From NCBI GenBank assembly GCA_041595255.1, contig JBFHKR010000001.1, positions 1 to 64,000 on the forward strand: a DNA stretch of 64,000 nt, written 5' to 3'. The notes under the pieces were generated by a model that was not told where the DNA came from, did not search any database, and worked only from the letters and a program-made list of their open reading frames with translations. How positions within the stretch are numbered: the first letter of the stretch is position 1; each line of letters starts with the position of its first letter. The DNA comes from PGYR01 sp041595255. Its GTDB lineage: Bacteria; Bacteroidota; Ignavibacteria; Kapaibacteriales; UBA2268. A program made the translations under genes and the position numbers. Positions 16,762-23,902 of this stretch are shown here, one piece after another.

Positions 16762-18250
16762 AGCTATTGTCAAGAGAATAATGATTTTCTAAATACTTTG
16801 AAAGTTTTACAAATGGTAAACCAATGATAAGGTAAATTATGGCTACAATTATACCAGTACCAATATAATCGTAATATGTAGCTGATAATTCTAGATAGCG
16901 CTTAGTTAACTCAGCCATTGCTATAACAGATACTAAAGAAGTATCTTTTAGTAATGAAATAAAATCATTAGTTACAGGAGGTATAACAAGTCTAATTGCT
17001 TGAGGAATGATAATATGTTTTAATGCTTGTCTACGTGTCATTCCTAATGAAACTGCGGCTTCCATTTGTCCACGAGGGACAGAAAAAAGTCCAGCTCTAT
17101 AGTTCTCAGCTTCATATGCTGAGTAATTCAACCCTAAGCCTAATACCGCAGCAGAAAATGGATCCATATTAATACCAATGCTTGGTAGAGCATAGTATAT
17201 AAAAAACAGTTGAATAAGTAGGGGAGTACCACGAATAACTTCAATATAAGTAGTTGCTAGAAACGAAAGAGGTCGGGGAGCATATACTCTAGTTAGAGCT
17301 ATTATAAGTCCTAACACGATAGCTAAAATCATTGATAGTATTGACAATACAACTGTGGTTATAGCTGCTTCACCTAATATAGGTAAATATCCTATATATC
17401 TTTCTAAATAATCGTCAAATGCTAGTTCAGTTTTTCTTGATTCTAGAAATGCTTCATATTTAACAGGTTTTATATTAGATGTAGATTTATCATCTAAATA
17501 TAGTGCAACCATATAATTCCACATATCCCATTGTTCTAGAATTTCTCTAAGCTTACCAGATGTGATAAGTTTAGTAATAGCAGTGTTAACTCTTGTTTGA
17601 AGTAAAGTATCTTGTTTACGCATTACTATACCATAAACTACTTCTCCAATAGGTTCACCTGTTAACTTCAATGCTGGATTCCACCCTGCATAATATTTTG
17701 CTACAGGCTCGTCGATTAAAACGGCATCTAGTCTGCTATTTTTTAAATCTTCATAAGAACTAGCTTCACTATCATAAGTTTTTACGGTTATATTGCCGTG
17801 TTCTTTAAGAATTCTTTCAGCTAATGACCCTTTCAATGTACCAACTTTTTTCTCTTCTAAGCCATTCAAATCTTGAATATCTTTCGAATCATATCTTACC
17901 ACAATTTGCTGATATGTTATATAGTAGGGGATAGAGAATGCTACTTCTTTTTTTCTATCTTCTGTGATTTCTAATCCATTAATTGCTAAATCATAATCAT
18001 TTCTTTTTAATCCTGGTATTAATCCATCCCATTGATTTTGGAAATGTTTATTCTCAACTTCAAGTTCTTTAGAAATTGCATTGATAATATCTACTTCAAA
18101 ACCGATTAATTTTGTAGGTATTCTTGGATCTTGAAAAACGTATGGAGCACCACTTTCAGCATCAGCAGCCCAACGTAATACTTCTTTCTCTTGCGATGTT
18201 AAACCGAGAGTAAATAAAAGTATAAAAATGGAATGAAGTAAAAATTTCAT
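16748..18250 (-). CDS. Polar amino-acid ABC transporter, fused substrate-binding protein and permease
   Basis: This 500-residue protein joins two usual subunits. A signal peptide (MKFLLHSIFILLFTLGLTSQ) leads to a family 3 solute-binding domain (about 25-260; GFEVDIINAISKELEV, GTLKGSLAERIL, LDAVLIDEPVAKYY), followed by a His/Glu/Gln-type permease with five or so membrane helices and the EAA loop AAVSLGMTRRQALKHIIIPQ. Such GlnP-like fusions tether the binding domain to the membrane. It lies 3 bases downstream of the ATPase gene on the same strand, so the two make a complete importer. The substrate, probably a polar amino acid, is not determined. Confidence 0.92.
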   Translation of the reverse strand: MKFLLHSIFILLFTLGLTSQEKEVLRWAADAESGAPYVFQDPRIPTKLIGFEVDIINAISKELEVENKHFQNQWDGLIPGLKRNDYDLAINGLEITEDRKKEVAFSIPYYITYQQIVVRYDSKDIQDLNGLEEKKVGTLKGSLAERILKEHGNITVKTYDSEASSYEDLKNSRLDAVLIDEPVAKYYAGWNPALKLTGEPIGEVVYGIVMRKQDTLLQTRVNTAITKLITSGKLREILEQWDMWNYMVALYLDDKSTSNIKPVKYEAFLESRKTELAFDDYLERYIGYLPILGEAAITTVVLSILSMILAIVLGLIIALTRVYAPRPLSFLATTYIEVIRGTPLLIQLFFIYYALPSIGINMDPFSAAVLGLGLNYSAYEAENYRAGLFSVPRGQMEAAVSLGMTRRQALKHIIIPQAIRLVIPPVTNDFISLLKDTSLVSVIAMAELTKRYLELSATYYDYIGTGIIVAIIYLIIGLPFVKLSKYLENHYSLDNSSKSF

Positions 18251-18253
18251 ATA

Positions 18254-19099
18254 CTATATAGCCAAGAGTTTAAGATAATCCCTAGTTCTACTATCTTTAG
18301 GATTTGAAAACATTTCTTCTGGAGGTGCCATTTCTATTATTTCGCCTTTATCCATAAAGACAACTATATCAGAAGCATTCTTTGCGAAATTCATGGAGTG
18401 AGTAACTACTATTTGTGTCATCCCTTCTTTATTCAAATCGGTCATAACTTTTATAACTTCTTCAACTAATTCGGGGTCTAAAGCGGAAGTAGGTTCATCA
18501 TAAAGCATGACTTTAGGATTCATTGCCAGAGCTCTAGCAATTGCTACTCTTTGAGCCTGTCCTCCTGATAATTGATTAGGCATACGATCTATAAAATCTT
18601 CCATTCCAACTTTAGTTAGAAGTTTGATAGCATGTAATTTCGAATTTTCTATTTCTCTACCTTGTACTATTTTTGGTGCTATGATAATATTATCAAGTAC
18701 ATTATAGTTAGGAAACAAGTTCAAACCCTGAAACAACATTCCAACTTTTGTTCTTAGTTTATGTGCTTTTAGTTTGAAATCTTGGTCAAGTTTGTTTTCT
18801 TCAATGGAGTTTATGAAAGGCATCCCTACTTTTCTACGGATTTTACTTACATTATTTTCAAATTCTTTTCTATCTTTAGTTCTAGATAACTCCAAATCAT
18901 CTATTTTGATTGTGCCTTCGTCTAGTATTTCCAAACAATTCAAGCATCTCAATAGTGTAGTTTTACCACAGCCAGAACGACCTATGATAGAAATTAATTG
19001 ACCTTTCTTTACATCCAAATCTATACCTCGGAGGATATGTGTGTCTCCAAAGTATTTATGTAGGTTTTTTATCTGAACTATATAGTTTTCGTTATTCAA
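18254..19099 (-). CDS. Polar amino-acid ABC transporter, ATP-binding protein
   Basis: This is the energy-coupling subunit of the adjacent importer. In 281 residues it shows Walker A GRSGCGKTT (40-48), Q-loop Gln124, signature LSGGQ (177-181), Walker B VMLYDEP and the switch histidine in VVTHSMNFA. It is some 35-40 residues longer than GlnQ/HisP because of an insertion before the Q-loop, where KIRRKVGMPF (86-95) is echoed by KLRTKVGMLF (114-123), as if this segment had been duplicated. The catalytic motifs are otherwise intact. Its ATG at 19099 starts the operon. Confidence 0.93.
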   Translation of the reverse strand: MNNENYIVQIKNLHKYFGDTHILRGIDLDVKKGQLISIIGRSGCGKTTLLRCLNCLEILDEGTIKIDDLELSRTKDRKEFENNVSKIRRKVGMPFINSIEENKLDQDFKLKAHKLRTKVGMLFQGLNLFPNYNVLDNIIIAPKIVQGREIENSKLHAIKLLTKVGMEDFIDRMPNQLSGGQAQRVAIARALAMNPKVMLYDEPTSALDPELVEEVIKVMTDLNKEGMTQIVVTHSMNFAKNASDIVVFMDKGEIIEMAPPEEMFSNPKDSRTRDYLKLLAI

Positions 19100-19163
19100 T
19101 ACAAATTATCATTTATTATTAATACAAGATATGAATAATTATGTATTTTTCACAATAGATGTG

Positions 19164-19191
19164 TAAAAAAAAGACGTCCCAAGGGACGTCT
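19164..19191 (-). terminator. Intrinsic terminator of the MerR-WD40-OmpA operon
   Basis: The minus strand has a 9-bp perfect stem, AGACGTCCC with GGGACGTCT around a 2-base centre, followed by eight U residues. It lies 13 bases after the OmpA-like gene stop. Its high GC content stands out in this AT-rich sequence. Confidence 0.9.
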
Positions 19192-19204
19192 GAATTATTT
19201 TAAA

Positions 19205-19918
19205 TTACAAAGAAACAATCTTTATATAGGATCGACCTATATATCTTTTACCTTTGGCAGCTTTTTCAACTGGTGGAGGATTTTCAGGGTCTGTTTGCTG
19301 ATTTGGCTCTATTGATATTCTATCAACACTTACCCCAGAGCTAGCAAAAAAATCTTTTAATGATTGAGCTCTTTCTTTAGTTAACTTTTCATTAGCTGCC
19401 TTATCTTTATTATTATCAGGAAAACTAACAATTTGTACTTTTACATCTGGGTTTAATTTTAAAGTTTCTTGTAAATCATCCAATAGTATCTCACTACCTA
19501 CTCTTAATTTCGATTTATTATATTCGAAAGGAGGAACTGATAGAGGTAGTTTGACTCCAACTTCTTTTGGCATGATAAGAAAATCCTTAGATATCTCAGC
19601 ATATTTATCAGTATTAGGAACATTAATAGAAAACTGTTGATCCATGAATCCAGTTTTCTGTAATTTGATATCATAAGTTTCACCTGCCTTTAATCCAGTT
19701 ATATAGTAATAACCATTTTCAGAAGCTCGGCTACGAGTAGCAGTTACACGTTTTCCATCTTTCATAACTAGTAATGCAGTTGTTTCAGGTTGTTTTGTAA
19801 CTTGATTAAACACGTTACCAGTCAGTGAAACGACAGTTTTTATAAAACCTTGAGATTGTAAGTCATTGCTAAATAATAAAAAAGCAACGGTAGCTATTAT
19901 TAGGTGTTTTAATTTCAT
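19205..19918 (-). CDS. Exported CRD/OmpA-like peptidoglycan-binding protein
   Basis: This 237-residue envelope protein begins with a signal peptide (MKLKHLIIATVAFLLFSNDLQS). Residues ~30-115 form a carboxypeptidase-regulatory-like beta-sandwich (GNVFNQVTKQPETTALLV, YYYITGLKAGETYDIKLQKTGF). The C-terminal half (~125-237) is an OmpA-like domain with NKSKLRVGSEILLDDLQETL and LTKERAQSLKDFFASSGV, though the usual G-x-T-D-x-x-G core is modified (VQIVSFPDNN). It follows a WD40 gene by 12 bases. Together the pair shows the WD40-CRD-OmpA order found within the single type IX secretion protein PorE, so an envelope-anchoring role is plausible but inferred. Confidence 0.8.
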   Translation of the reverse strand: MKLKHLIIATVAFLLFSNDLQSQGFIKTVVSLTGNVFNQVTKQPETTALLVMKDGKRVTATRSRASENGYYYITGLKAGETYDIKLQKTGFMDQQFSINVPNTDKYAEISKDFLIMPKEVGVKLPLSVPPFEYNKSKLRVGSEILLDDLQETLKLNPDVKVQIVSFPDNNKDKAANEKLTKERAQSLKDFFASSGVSVDRISIEPNQQTDPENPPPVEKAAKGKRYIGRSYIKIVSL

Positions 19919-19930
19919 TTTTATTTCCTG

Positions 19931-20890
19931 TTACTTTTGTTTTTCTAAAAATCTTACAGTACCATCAACACATCCTAGTATTATAGTGGTTGCATCATAA
20001 ACCAAATCTACAGACCAAATTTCTACTCCTGCGTTATGCTCCCATAATAATTTAGAATTATCCGAATTCCATAACTTTACTTTTTTGTCTAGACTCGCAC
20101 TTACTAAAGTAGTATTGTCTTCAGCGAATGAAATATCTTGTACTAGTTCGTCATGAGCTTTCCAGCTATTTAATAATTTACCATCAGGCATAGACCAGAT
20201 TTTTATTACTCCATCTTGGTCAGATGATGCCATTTTCTTTGAATCAAACGAGTATAAAACAGTTAGTACAGGTGCGTCATGTCCTAATAATGTCATAACA
20301 GGTTCCTTAGTTTCCAAATCCGTTGACCAAATCTTTATAGATTTGTCGTCACTACAAGAAGCAATATATTTACCATCATAACTGTAAGCAACGTTATTTG
20401 TTGGTTCTGAATGATCTCTAAGAGTTTTAATCTCTGTGCCCAGTCTATAATCCCACAATTTTACAGTTTTATCGAAACTAGTTGAAGCTATAAATGTACT
20501 ACTATCATCTTGACTGAAGTAAACTCCTATAACTTGATCAGTATGACCTTTAAATATTTTTAGTTGTTTACCAGTTACTACATCCCATACTCTTACTGTA
20601 TGATCACCAGAAGCAGAAGCTATCCACTTGTCGTTCCCAGAGAAAGAGAGATTATTTACTTGTCCCAAATGACCTTTCATTGTTACAAGTTCCTTTCCTT
20701 CTGGAATACTCCAAATCTTAATAGTTTCATCTAAACTACAAGTTGCTACTTTTGAGTCTGCTTCATTTACGAATACACCCAGAACTTCATCATCATGTTT
20801 TCCCACTATTCTTTCTTTATATTTGAGTGAGTACAAGCTACTGTATGACATAGCAAGTATTAGTAAACTAATAGTAATATTTTTCAACAT
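19931..20890 (-). CDS. Exported WD40-repeat propeller protein
   Basis: About seven WD40 repeats fill this 319-residue protein (for example GHLGQVNNLSFSGNDKWIA, GDHTVRVWDVVTGKQL, DKSIKIWSTDL, DGVIKIWSMPDGKLL, DKKVKLWNSDNSKLL), predicting a seven-bladed beta propeller. The frame is open to 20968, but the ATG at 20890 is chosen because it gives a signal peptide (LKNITISLLILAMSYSSLYS) and is preceded by a GGGAA ribosome-binding site; the longer form would overlap the MerR gene. The propeller is thus periplasmic or surface-exposed. Its place before the CRD/OmpA gene suggests a joint envelope function. Binding partner unknown. Confidence 0.85.
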   Translation of the reverse strand: MLKNITISLLILAMSYSSLYSLKYKERIVGKHDDEVLGVFVNEADSKVATCSLDETIKIWSIPEGKELVTMKGHLGQVNNLSFSGNDKWIASASGDHTVRVWDVVTGKQLKIFKGHTDQVIGVYFSQDDSSTFIASTSFDKTVKLWDYRLGTEIKTLRDHSEPTNNVAYSYDGKYIASCSDDKSIKIWSTDLETKEPVMTLLGHDAPVLTVLYSFDSKKMASSDQDGVIKIWSMPDGKLLNSWKAHDELVQDISFAEDNTTLVSASLDKKVKLWNSDNSKLLWEHNAGVEIWSVDLVYDATTIILGCVDGTVRFLEKQK

Positions 20891-20948
20891 TAAATTCCCT
20901 GTGTTCGTTTTCAAATTTTTCAAAAATAACAATTTTTTCTTAAAGCTA

Positions 20949-21326
20949 TTACGTTCTAAGTAATTCAATAGTTTCTTCTAGCCTTTTCTTTATATTTTGT
21001 AAATCTGTCAAAGAAACTTGTTTTAAAACTTCTTTATAGCCTTTGCTTTTCTTATAAATATAGACTTTCTCTTCTATGTTATCTTCATTCAAATCTGTGT
21101 TTTTATTTATAAATGAAGAAGCTTGTTTCGTAGTTAATTTGTAAGTATATAATAGTTCTTTTAGGATTAACATCTTATCTACTAATGCTTTATCGAATCT
21201 ACGATTACCACCTCTAGAACGTTTAGATTTCAAAAAAGTAACTTCACTCTCCCAATACCTAATAACATGTGGTTCGACTTTCAATAATTCACATACTTCA
21301 GATATTGACCAGTATAATTTTTTCAT
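20949..21326 (-). CDS. MerR-family transcriptional regulator
   Basis: A 125-residue protein with an N-terminal winged helix of the MerR type: SISEVCELLKVEPHVIRYWE followed by GGNRRFDKALVDKMLILKELL. The C-terminal half is a helical, lysine-rich dimerisation region without the cysteines of metal-sensing MerR proteins, so it resembles the small MerR-like proteins common in Bacteroidota rather than a metal sensor. It is the first gene of a run with the WD40 and OmpA-like genes, and may regulate them. The effector is unknown. Confidence 0.88.
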   Translation of the reverse strand: MKKLYWSISEVCELLKVEPHVIRYWESEVTFLKSKRSRGGNRRFDKALVDKMLILKELLYTYKLTTKQASSFINKNTDLNEDNIEEKVYIYKKSKGYKEVLKQVSLTDLQNIKKRLEETIELLRT

Positions 21327-21411
21327 ATCTCAATTATAGTAAAAAGTAAAAACAAAAATTAATATACTTTCGCTTAAAATAAAAATATTTTTTTTACTTC
21401 TGTTGTTTTAG

Positions 21412-21419
21412 TATATTTG
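21412..21419 (+). promoter_or_regulatory. Probable -7 element of rpoZ
   Basis: TATATTTG matches TAnnTTTG, 33 bases before the ATG at 21453. The region about 20 bases upstream is a T-run (21388-21395) instead of TTTG. A ribosome-binding site AAGGAAA precedes the ATG. Confidence 0.45.
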
Positions 21420-21452
21420 TAATCGTTCAAAATTAACTTTTCTAAGGAAATT

Positions 21453-21758
21453 ATGGAAAAATATATAGTTAATCCTGTTCAAGTACGTATGAAAGAAACA
21501 GCAAAGGGATCAGTTTACCAAGCTATAGTAGCTATGGGCTTTCGTGCTAGACAGATAAATGATGATATCAAAATGGAATTAAATAGCCGAATGGCTGATG
21601 TTATTCCTACTGGTGATGATTCTGAAGTAATTAATCATGATCAGTTGAATATCAGTCGTGAATTCGATAGAATTCCTAAACCCACTTTTTTAGCTATGAA
21701 AGAGACATTTGAAGATAAATTGAAATTTGGCGACCCCAAAGAACTTCAAAATTTATAA
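21453..21758 (+). CDS. rpoZ: DNA-directed RNA polymerase, omega subunit (Bacteroidota type)
   Basis: Omega helps fold and assemble the beta' subunit of RNA polymerase. The 101-residue protein contains the family core GSVYQAIVAMGFRARQIND, equivalent to the region of E. coli RpoZ that contacts beta', and a C-terminal tail ending in FEDKLKFGDPKELQNL. Sequence divergence from proteobacterial omega is normal for the Bacteroidota form, often annotated as RpoZ-like. It is monocistronic, with a likely promoter, an AAGGAAA ribosome-binding site and a strong terminator shared with the convergent BamD-like gene. Confidence 0.85.
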   Translation: MEKYIVNPVQVRMKETAKGSVYQAIVAMGFRARQINDDIKMELNSRMADVIPTGDDSEVINHDQLNISREFDRIPKPTFLAMKETFEDKLKFGDPKELQNL

Positions 21759-21773
21759 ATTCAATGAAATATT

Positions 21774-21812
21774 TAAAAAAAAGCTACTTATAAAATAAGT
21801 AGCTTTTTTTTA
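21774..21812. terminator. Bidirectional terminator between rpoZ and bamD
   Basis: AAAGCTACTTAT and ATAAGTAGCTTT form a 12-bp stem around a 3-base loop, flanked by A-runs on the left and T-runs on the right, so it can stop transcription on both strands. It overlaps the last codons of the BamD-like gene. Confidence 0.88.
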
Positions 21813-22556
21813 TTCTATAATTGCTTTGACTTCATTATACATATCTTTTAACTTTTGGTTATAATTTCCTGTTGGAAATTTTTTATCATACAACATTATG
21901 ATATTCTGTGCTTCTTCAATTCTTTTCATCTTTAGTAAGGATTCTACCTTTCCTAAATAAGAATCTTCGAAATATTGAGTATCATCATATTTATTTATAA
22001 CGAAATCATAATAAACTAATGATGCTTTTGGATCATCAAGCTTTTTATACAATTCTGCAATAGAAAATTCTCTATGTGCCAATTTTTCTCTCATTTCTTT
22101 TATTTTGTTGTCAGCTTCCAATGATAAAGAATCATTTGGATATGTGCCTTGGAACTCAATAAAAGACTCAATTGCCTTCAAAGTATATTCTTGATCTCTT
22201 TCATAAGGAGGAGATAGTTTATAATAACATTGAGCTCTCATATATAGAGACTGCTTGTTATATTCAGAAGAGGGATAAATTCTTCGTAATGAGTTATAAT
22301 TAAAAGCTGCTAATATATATTTTTCTCTTTTAAAGTCGATTTCCGCCAAATAGAATTGTGCATCATCAGCATATTGGCTCGCAGGATATTGTAATTTAAT
22401 AAGGTCAAACATTTTCTGAGCTTCAAGGTTATCGTCATCTGCAAAGTATTCTTTTCCTTTATGAAAAAGATTTTCAGCTGTCATATTCCTGGTATCTAGA
22501 CCACCACTACAAGCGGCGAAAAATGTTATGCTTAATATTAAGATTAGTTTTTTCAT
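21810..22556 (-). CDS. bamD: BamD-like outer-membrane assembly lipoprotein
   Basis: BamD is a TPR lipoprotein of the BAM complex that inserts beta-barrel proteins in the outer membrane. The ATG at 22556 (not the longer frame to 22622) gives a lipoprotein signal, MKKLILILSITFFAAC, with the lipidated Cys16. TPR-like helical pairs follow: AENLFHKGKEYFADDDNLEAQKMFDLI, YADDAQFYLAEIDFKREKYILAAFNYN, KQSLYMRAQCYYKLSP. The 248-residue length fits the YfiO family. It is convergent with rpoZ and lies downstream of tRNA-Leu, separated by a terminator. Confidence 0.88.
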   Translation of the reverse strand: MKKLILILSITFFAACSGGLDTRNMTAENLFHKGKEYFADDDNLEAQKMFDLIKLQYPASQYADDAQFYLAEIDFKREKYILAAFNYNSLRRIYPSSEYNKQSLYMRAQCYYKLSPPYERDQEYTLKAIESFIEFQGTYPNDSLSLEADNKIKEMREKLAHREFSIAELYKKLDDPKASLVYYDFVINKYDDTQYFEDSYLGKVESLLKMKRIEEAQNIIMLYDKKFPTGNYNQKLKDMYNEVKAIIE

Positions 22557-22591
22557 ATTTGCAATATACGTAAAGTTGTAAGTATAGTTAT

Positions 22592-22627
22592 AAAAAAAGG
22601 TTGATGATTTAAATATCATCAACCTTT
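22592..22627 (-). terminator. Intrinsic terminator of tRNA-Leu
   Basis: On the minus strand GGTTGATGAT pairs with ATCATCAACC (10 bp, 6-base loop), followed by a run of seven U residues. It begins 4 bases after the tRNA 3' end, between the tRNA and the BamD-like gene. Confidence 0.88.
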
Positions 22628-22630
22628 GAG

Positions 22631-22714
22631 TACCCAGAGGGGGACTTGAACCCCCACGATGTTGCCATCACAGGATTTTAAGTCCTGAGCGTCTACCAAT
22701 TCCGCCATCCGGGC
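22631..22714 (-). tRNA. tRNA-Leu (anticodon TAA)
   Basis: An 84-base cloverleaf with a long variable arm, as expected for a class II tRNA. The acceptor GCCCGGA pairs with TCTGGGT (two G-U pairs), the D-arm contains GGTAGACGC, the anticodon loop is CTTAAAA with anticodon TAA, and the T-arm is GGGGGTTCAAGTCCCCC. The CCA end is not encoded. It reads UUA codons, frequent in this AT-rich genome. Confidence 0.96.
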
Positions 22715-22728
22715 ACATAATCGAGTAG

Positions 22729-22758
22729 CAAAACTAAATAACTTTTTGATAAAACAAA
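22729..22758 (-). promoter_or_regulatory. Promoter of tRNA-Leu
   Basis: On the minus strand TTTG (22755-22758) and TAGTTTTG (22729-22736) are 18 bases apart. Transcription would begin near 22722, eight bases before the mature tRNA 5' end. Confidence 0.6.
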
Positions 22759-22829
22759 AAACATTTTTAAAATTTTTTTTTGAAACTAAAATTTAGCATA
22801 TTCGTTTCATAAATAAAAAGGAGTTTCAA

Positions 22830-23900
22830 ATGAAAACAACATTACCTATATCGATCTTATTACTGCTCGGTTTGATGTCGTGTACATCGACTAGAACTAA
22901 CAACTATTATAGCTATGATAAACCAGATGAACAAATTATAATAGTAGACAAAAACAATTCACAAGGTGACTCTGGTAACAATACTGGATGGGTAAATCCA
23001 TTATCAAATAAAAAAACAACAAAGAATGTTTATACATCTGATAATGGTTCTGATGTTACGGTTATTAATAATTACTATAATCAATCACCCTACTATCAAC
23101 CTGTAGTAGTTCCTTGGTGGAATGATGTGTATTATACAGGTTTTTATGGTTATCCTTATTCTGGATTTGGATTCGGGTTTTCCTATAATTGGGGTCCAAG
23201 ATATTTTGATTGGTATTCTCCATGGTACAGATTCCATCCTTCGTTTGGTTTTGGTTGGGGTTTCTATTACGACAATTTCTATTTTAATAGATTCAATAGC
23301 CATCATCATCATTACAATTACGGACACAATCACAGAAATTACAACAGATCACGTAATTATGCTCAAAGAGATAATTATAACTATTATAGATCACCAAGTA
23401 CAAATTCTGTAAACTCTAGAAGTGCAGTTTCGGGTTATAATAGAAGCGCTAGTACAAGTAGCCTCTACAATCAGAGCAATAGTACAAGTTACAATAGAAG
23501 TACTGGAACTAATTCTAATTATAATAGGACATCTGTGAATGAAAACTCGAATAATACTAGAAACTCAAATGGTTCTAATTATAATAGAAGCAATTCAAAT
23601 TCTACGACTAATACTAATTCTTATAACAATAATACAAGGACTAATACAACTAGAAGTTCTTCAAGAACCAATACTACCAATAATACAAATGTAAATAGAA
23701 CAAATACAAACACAAGAAGTTCTGGTTATACCAGATCTAGTGGTACTTCAGGTTCCAGCAACACATCAGGAACTCGTTCAAGCGGATCAAGTTATAATAG
23801 ATCTTCCGGAAGTAGTTCGAGTGGAAGTAGTGGTCGCTCTTCAGGTGGTAGTTCAGGTGGTAGTAGCGGATCAAGCAATTCTAGAGGTGGTAGAAGGTAA
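22830..23900 (+). CDS. Low-complexity Asn/Ser/Arg/Tyr-rich lipoprotein
   Basis: A 356-residue protein with a lipoprotein signal (MKTTLPISILLLLGLMSC, lipidated Cys18) and a good ribosome-binding site (AAGGAG). Residues ~75-160 are packed with Tyr, Phe, Gly, Trp and Pro (PWWNDVYYTGFYGYPYSGFG); a histidine patch HHHHYNYGHNH follows near 155-165, and the last ~190 residues are repetitive Asn/Ser/Thr/Arg/Gly (NYNRS, TRSSG, SSGGSSG). No enzyme motif is visible. Similar low-complexity prolipoproteins occur in Bacteroidota with no assigned function. The PorV-like gene starts 2 bases later, so the two are coupled. Confidence 0.82.
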   Translation: MKTTLPISILLLLGLMSCTSTRTNNYYSYDKPDEQIIIVDKNNSQGDSGNNTGWVNPLSNKKTTKNVYTSDNGSDVTVINNYYNQSPYYQPVVVPWWNDVYYTGFYGYPYSGFGFGFSYNWGPRYFDWYSPWYRFHPSFGFGWGFYYDNFYFNRFNSHHHHYNYGHNHRNYNRSRNYAQRDNYNYYRSPSTNSVNSRSAVSGYNRSASTSSLYNQSNSTSYNRSTGTNSNYNRTSVNENSNNTRNSNGSNYNRSNSNSTTNTNSYNNNTRTNTTRSSSRTNTTNNTNVNRTNTNTRSSGYTRSSGTSGSSNTSGTRSSGSSYNRSSGSSSSGSSGRSSGGSSGGSSGSSNSRGGRR

Positions 23901-23902
23901 TA

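Noticed and set aside
22557..22622. Extended N-terminus for the BamD-like protein
   Set aside because: The extension would hide the lipoprotein signal; the ATG at 22556 gives a perfect signal and lipobox.
23402..23900. Tandem-repeat or CRISPR-like array in the lipoprotein tail
   Set aside because: The repeats are short, irregular, in frame and coding; there are no uniform spacers.
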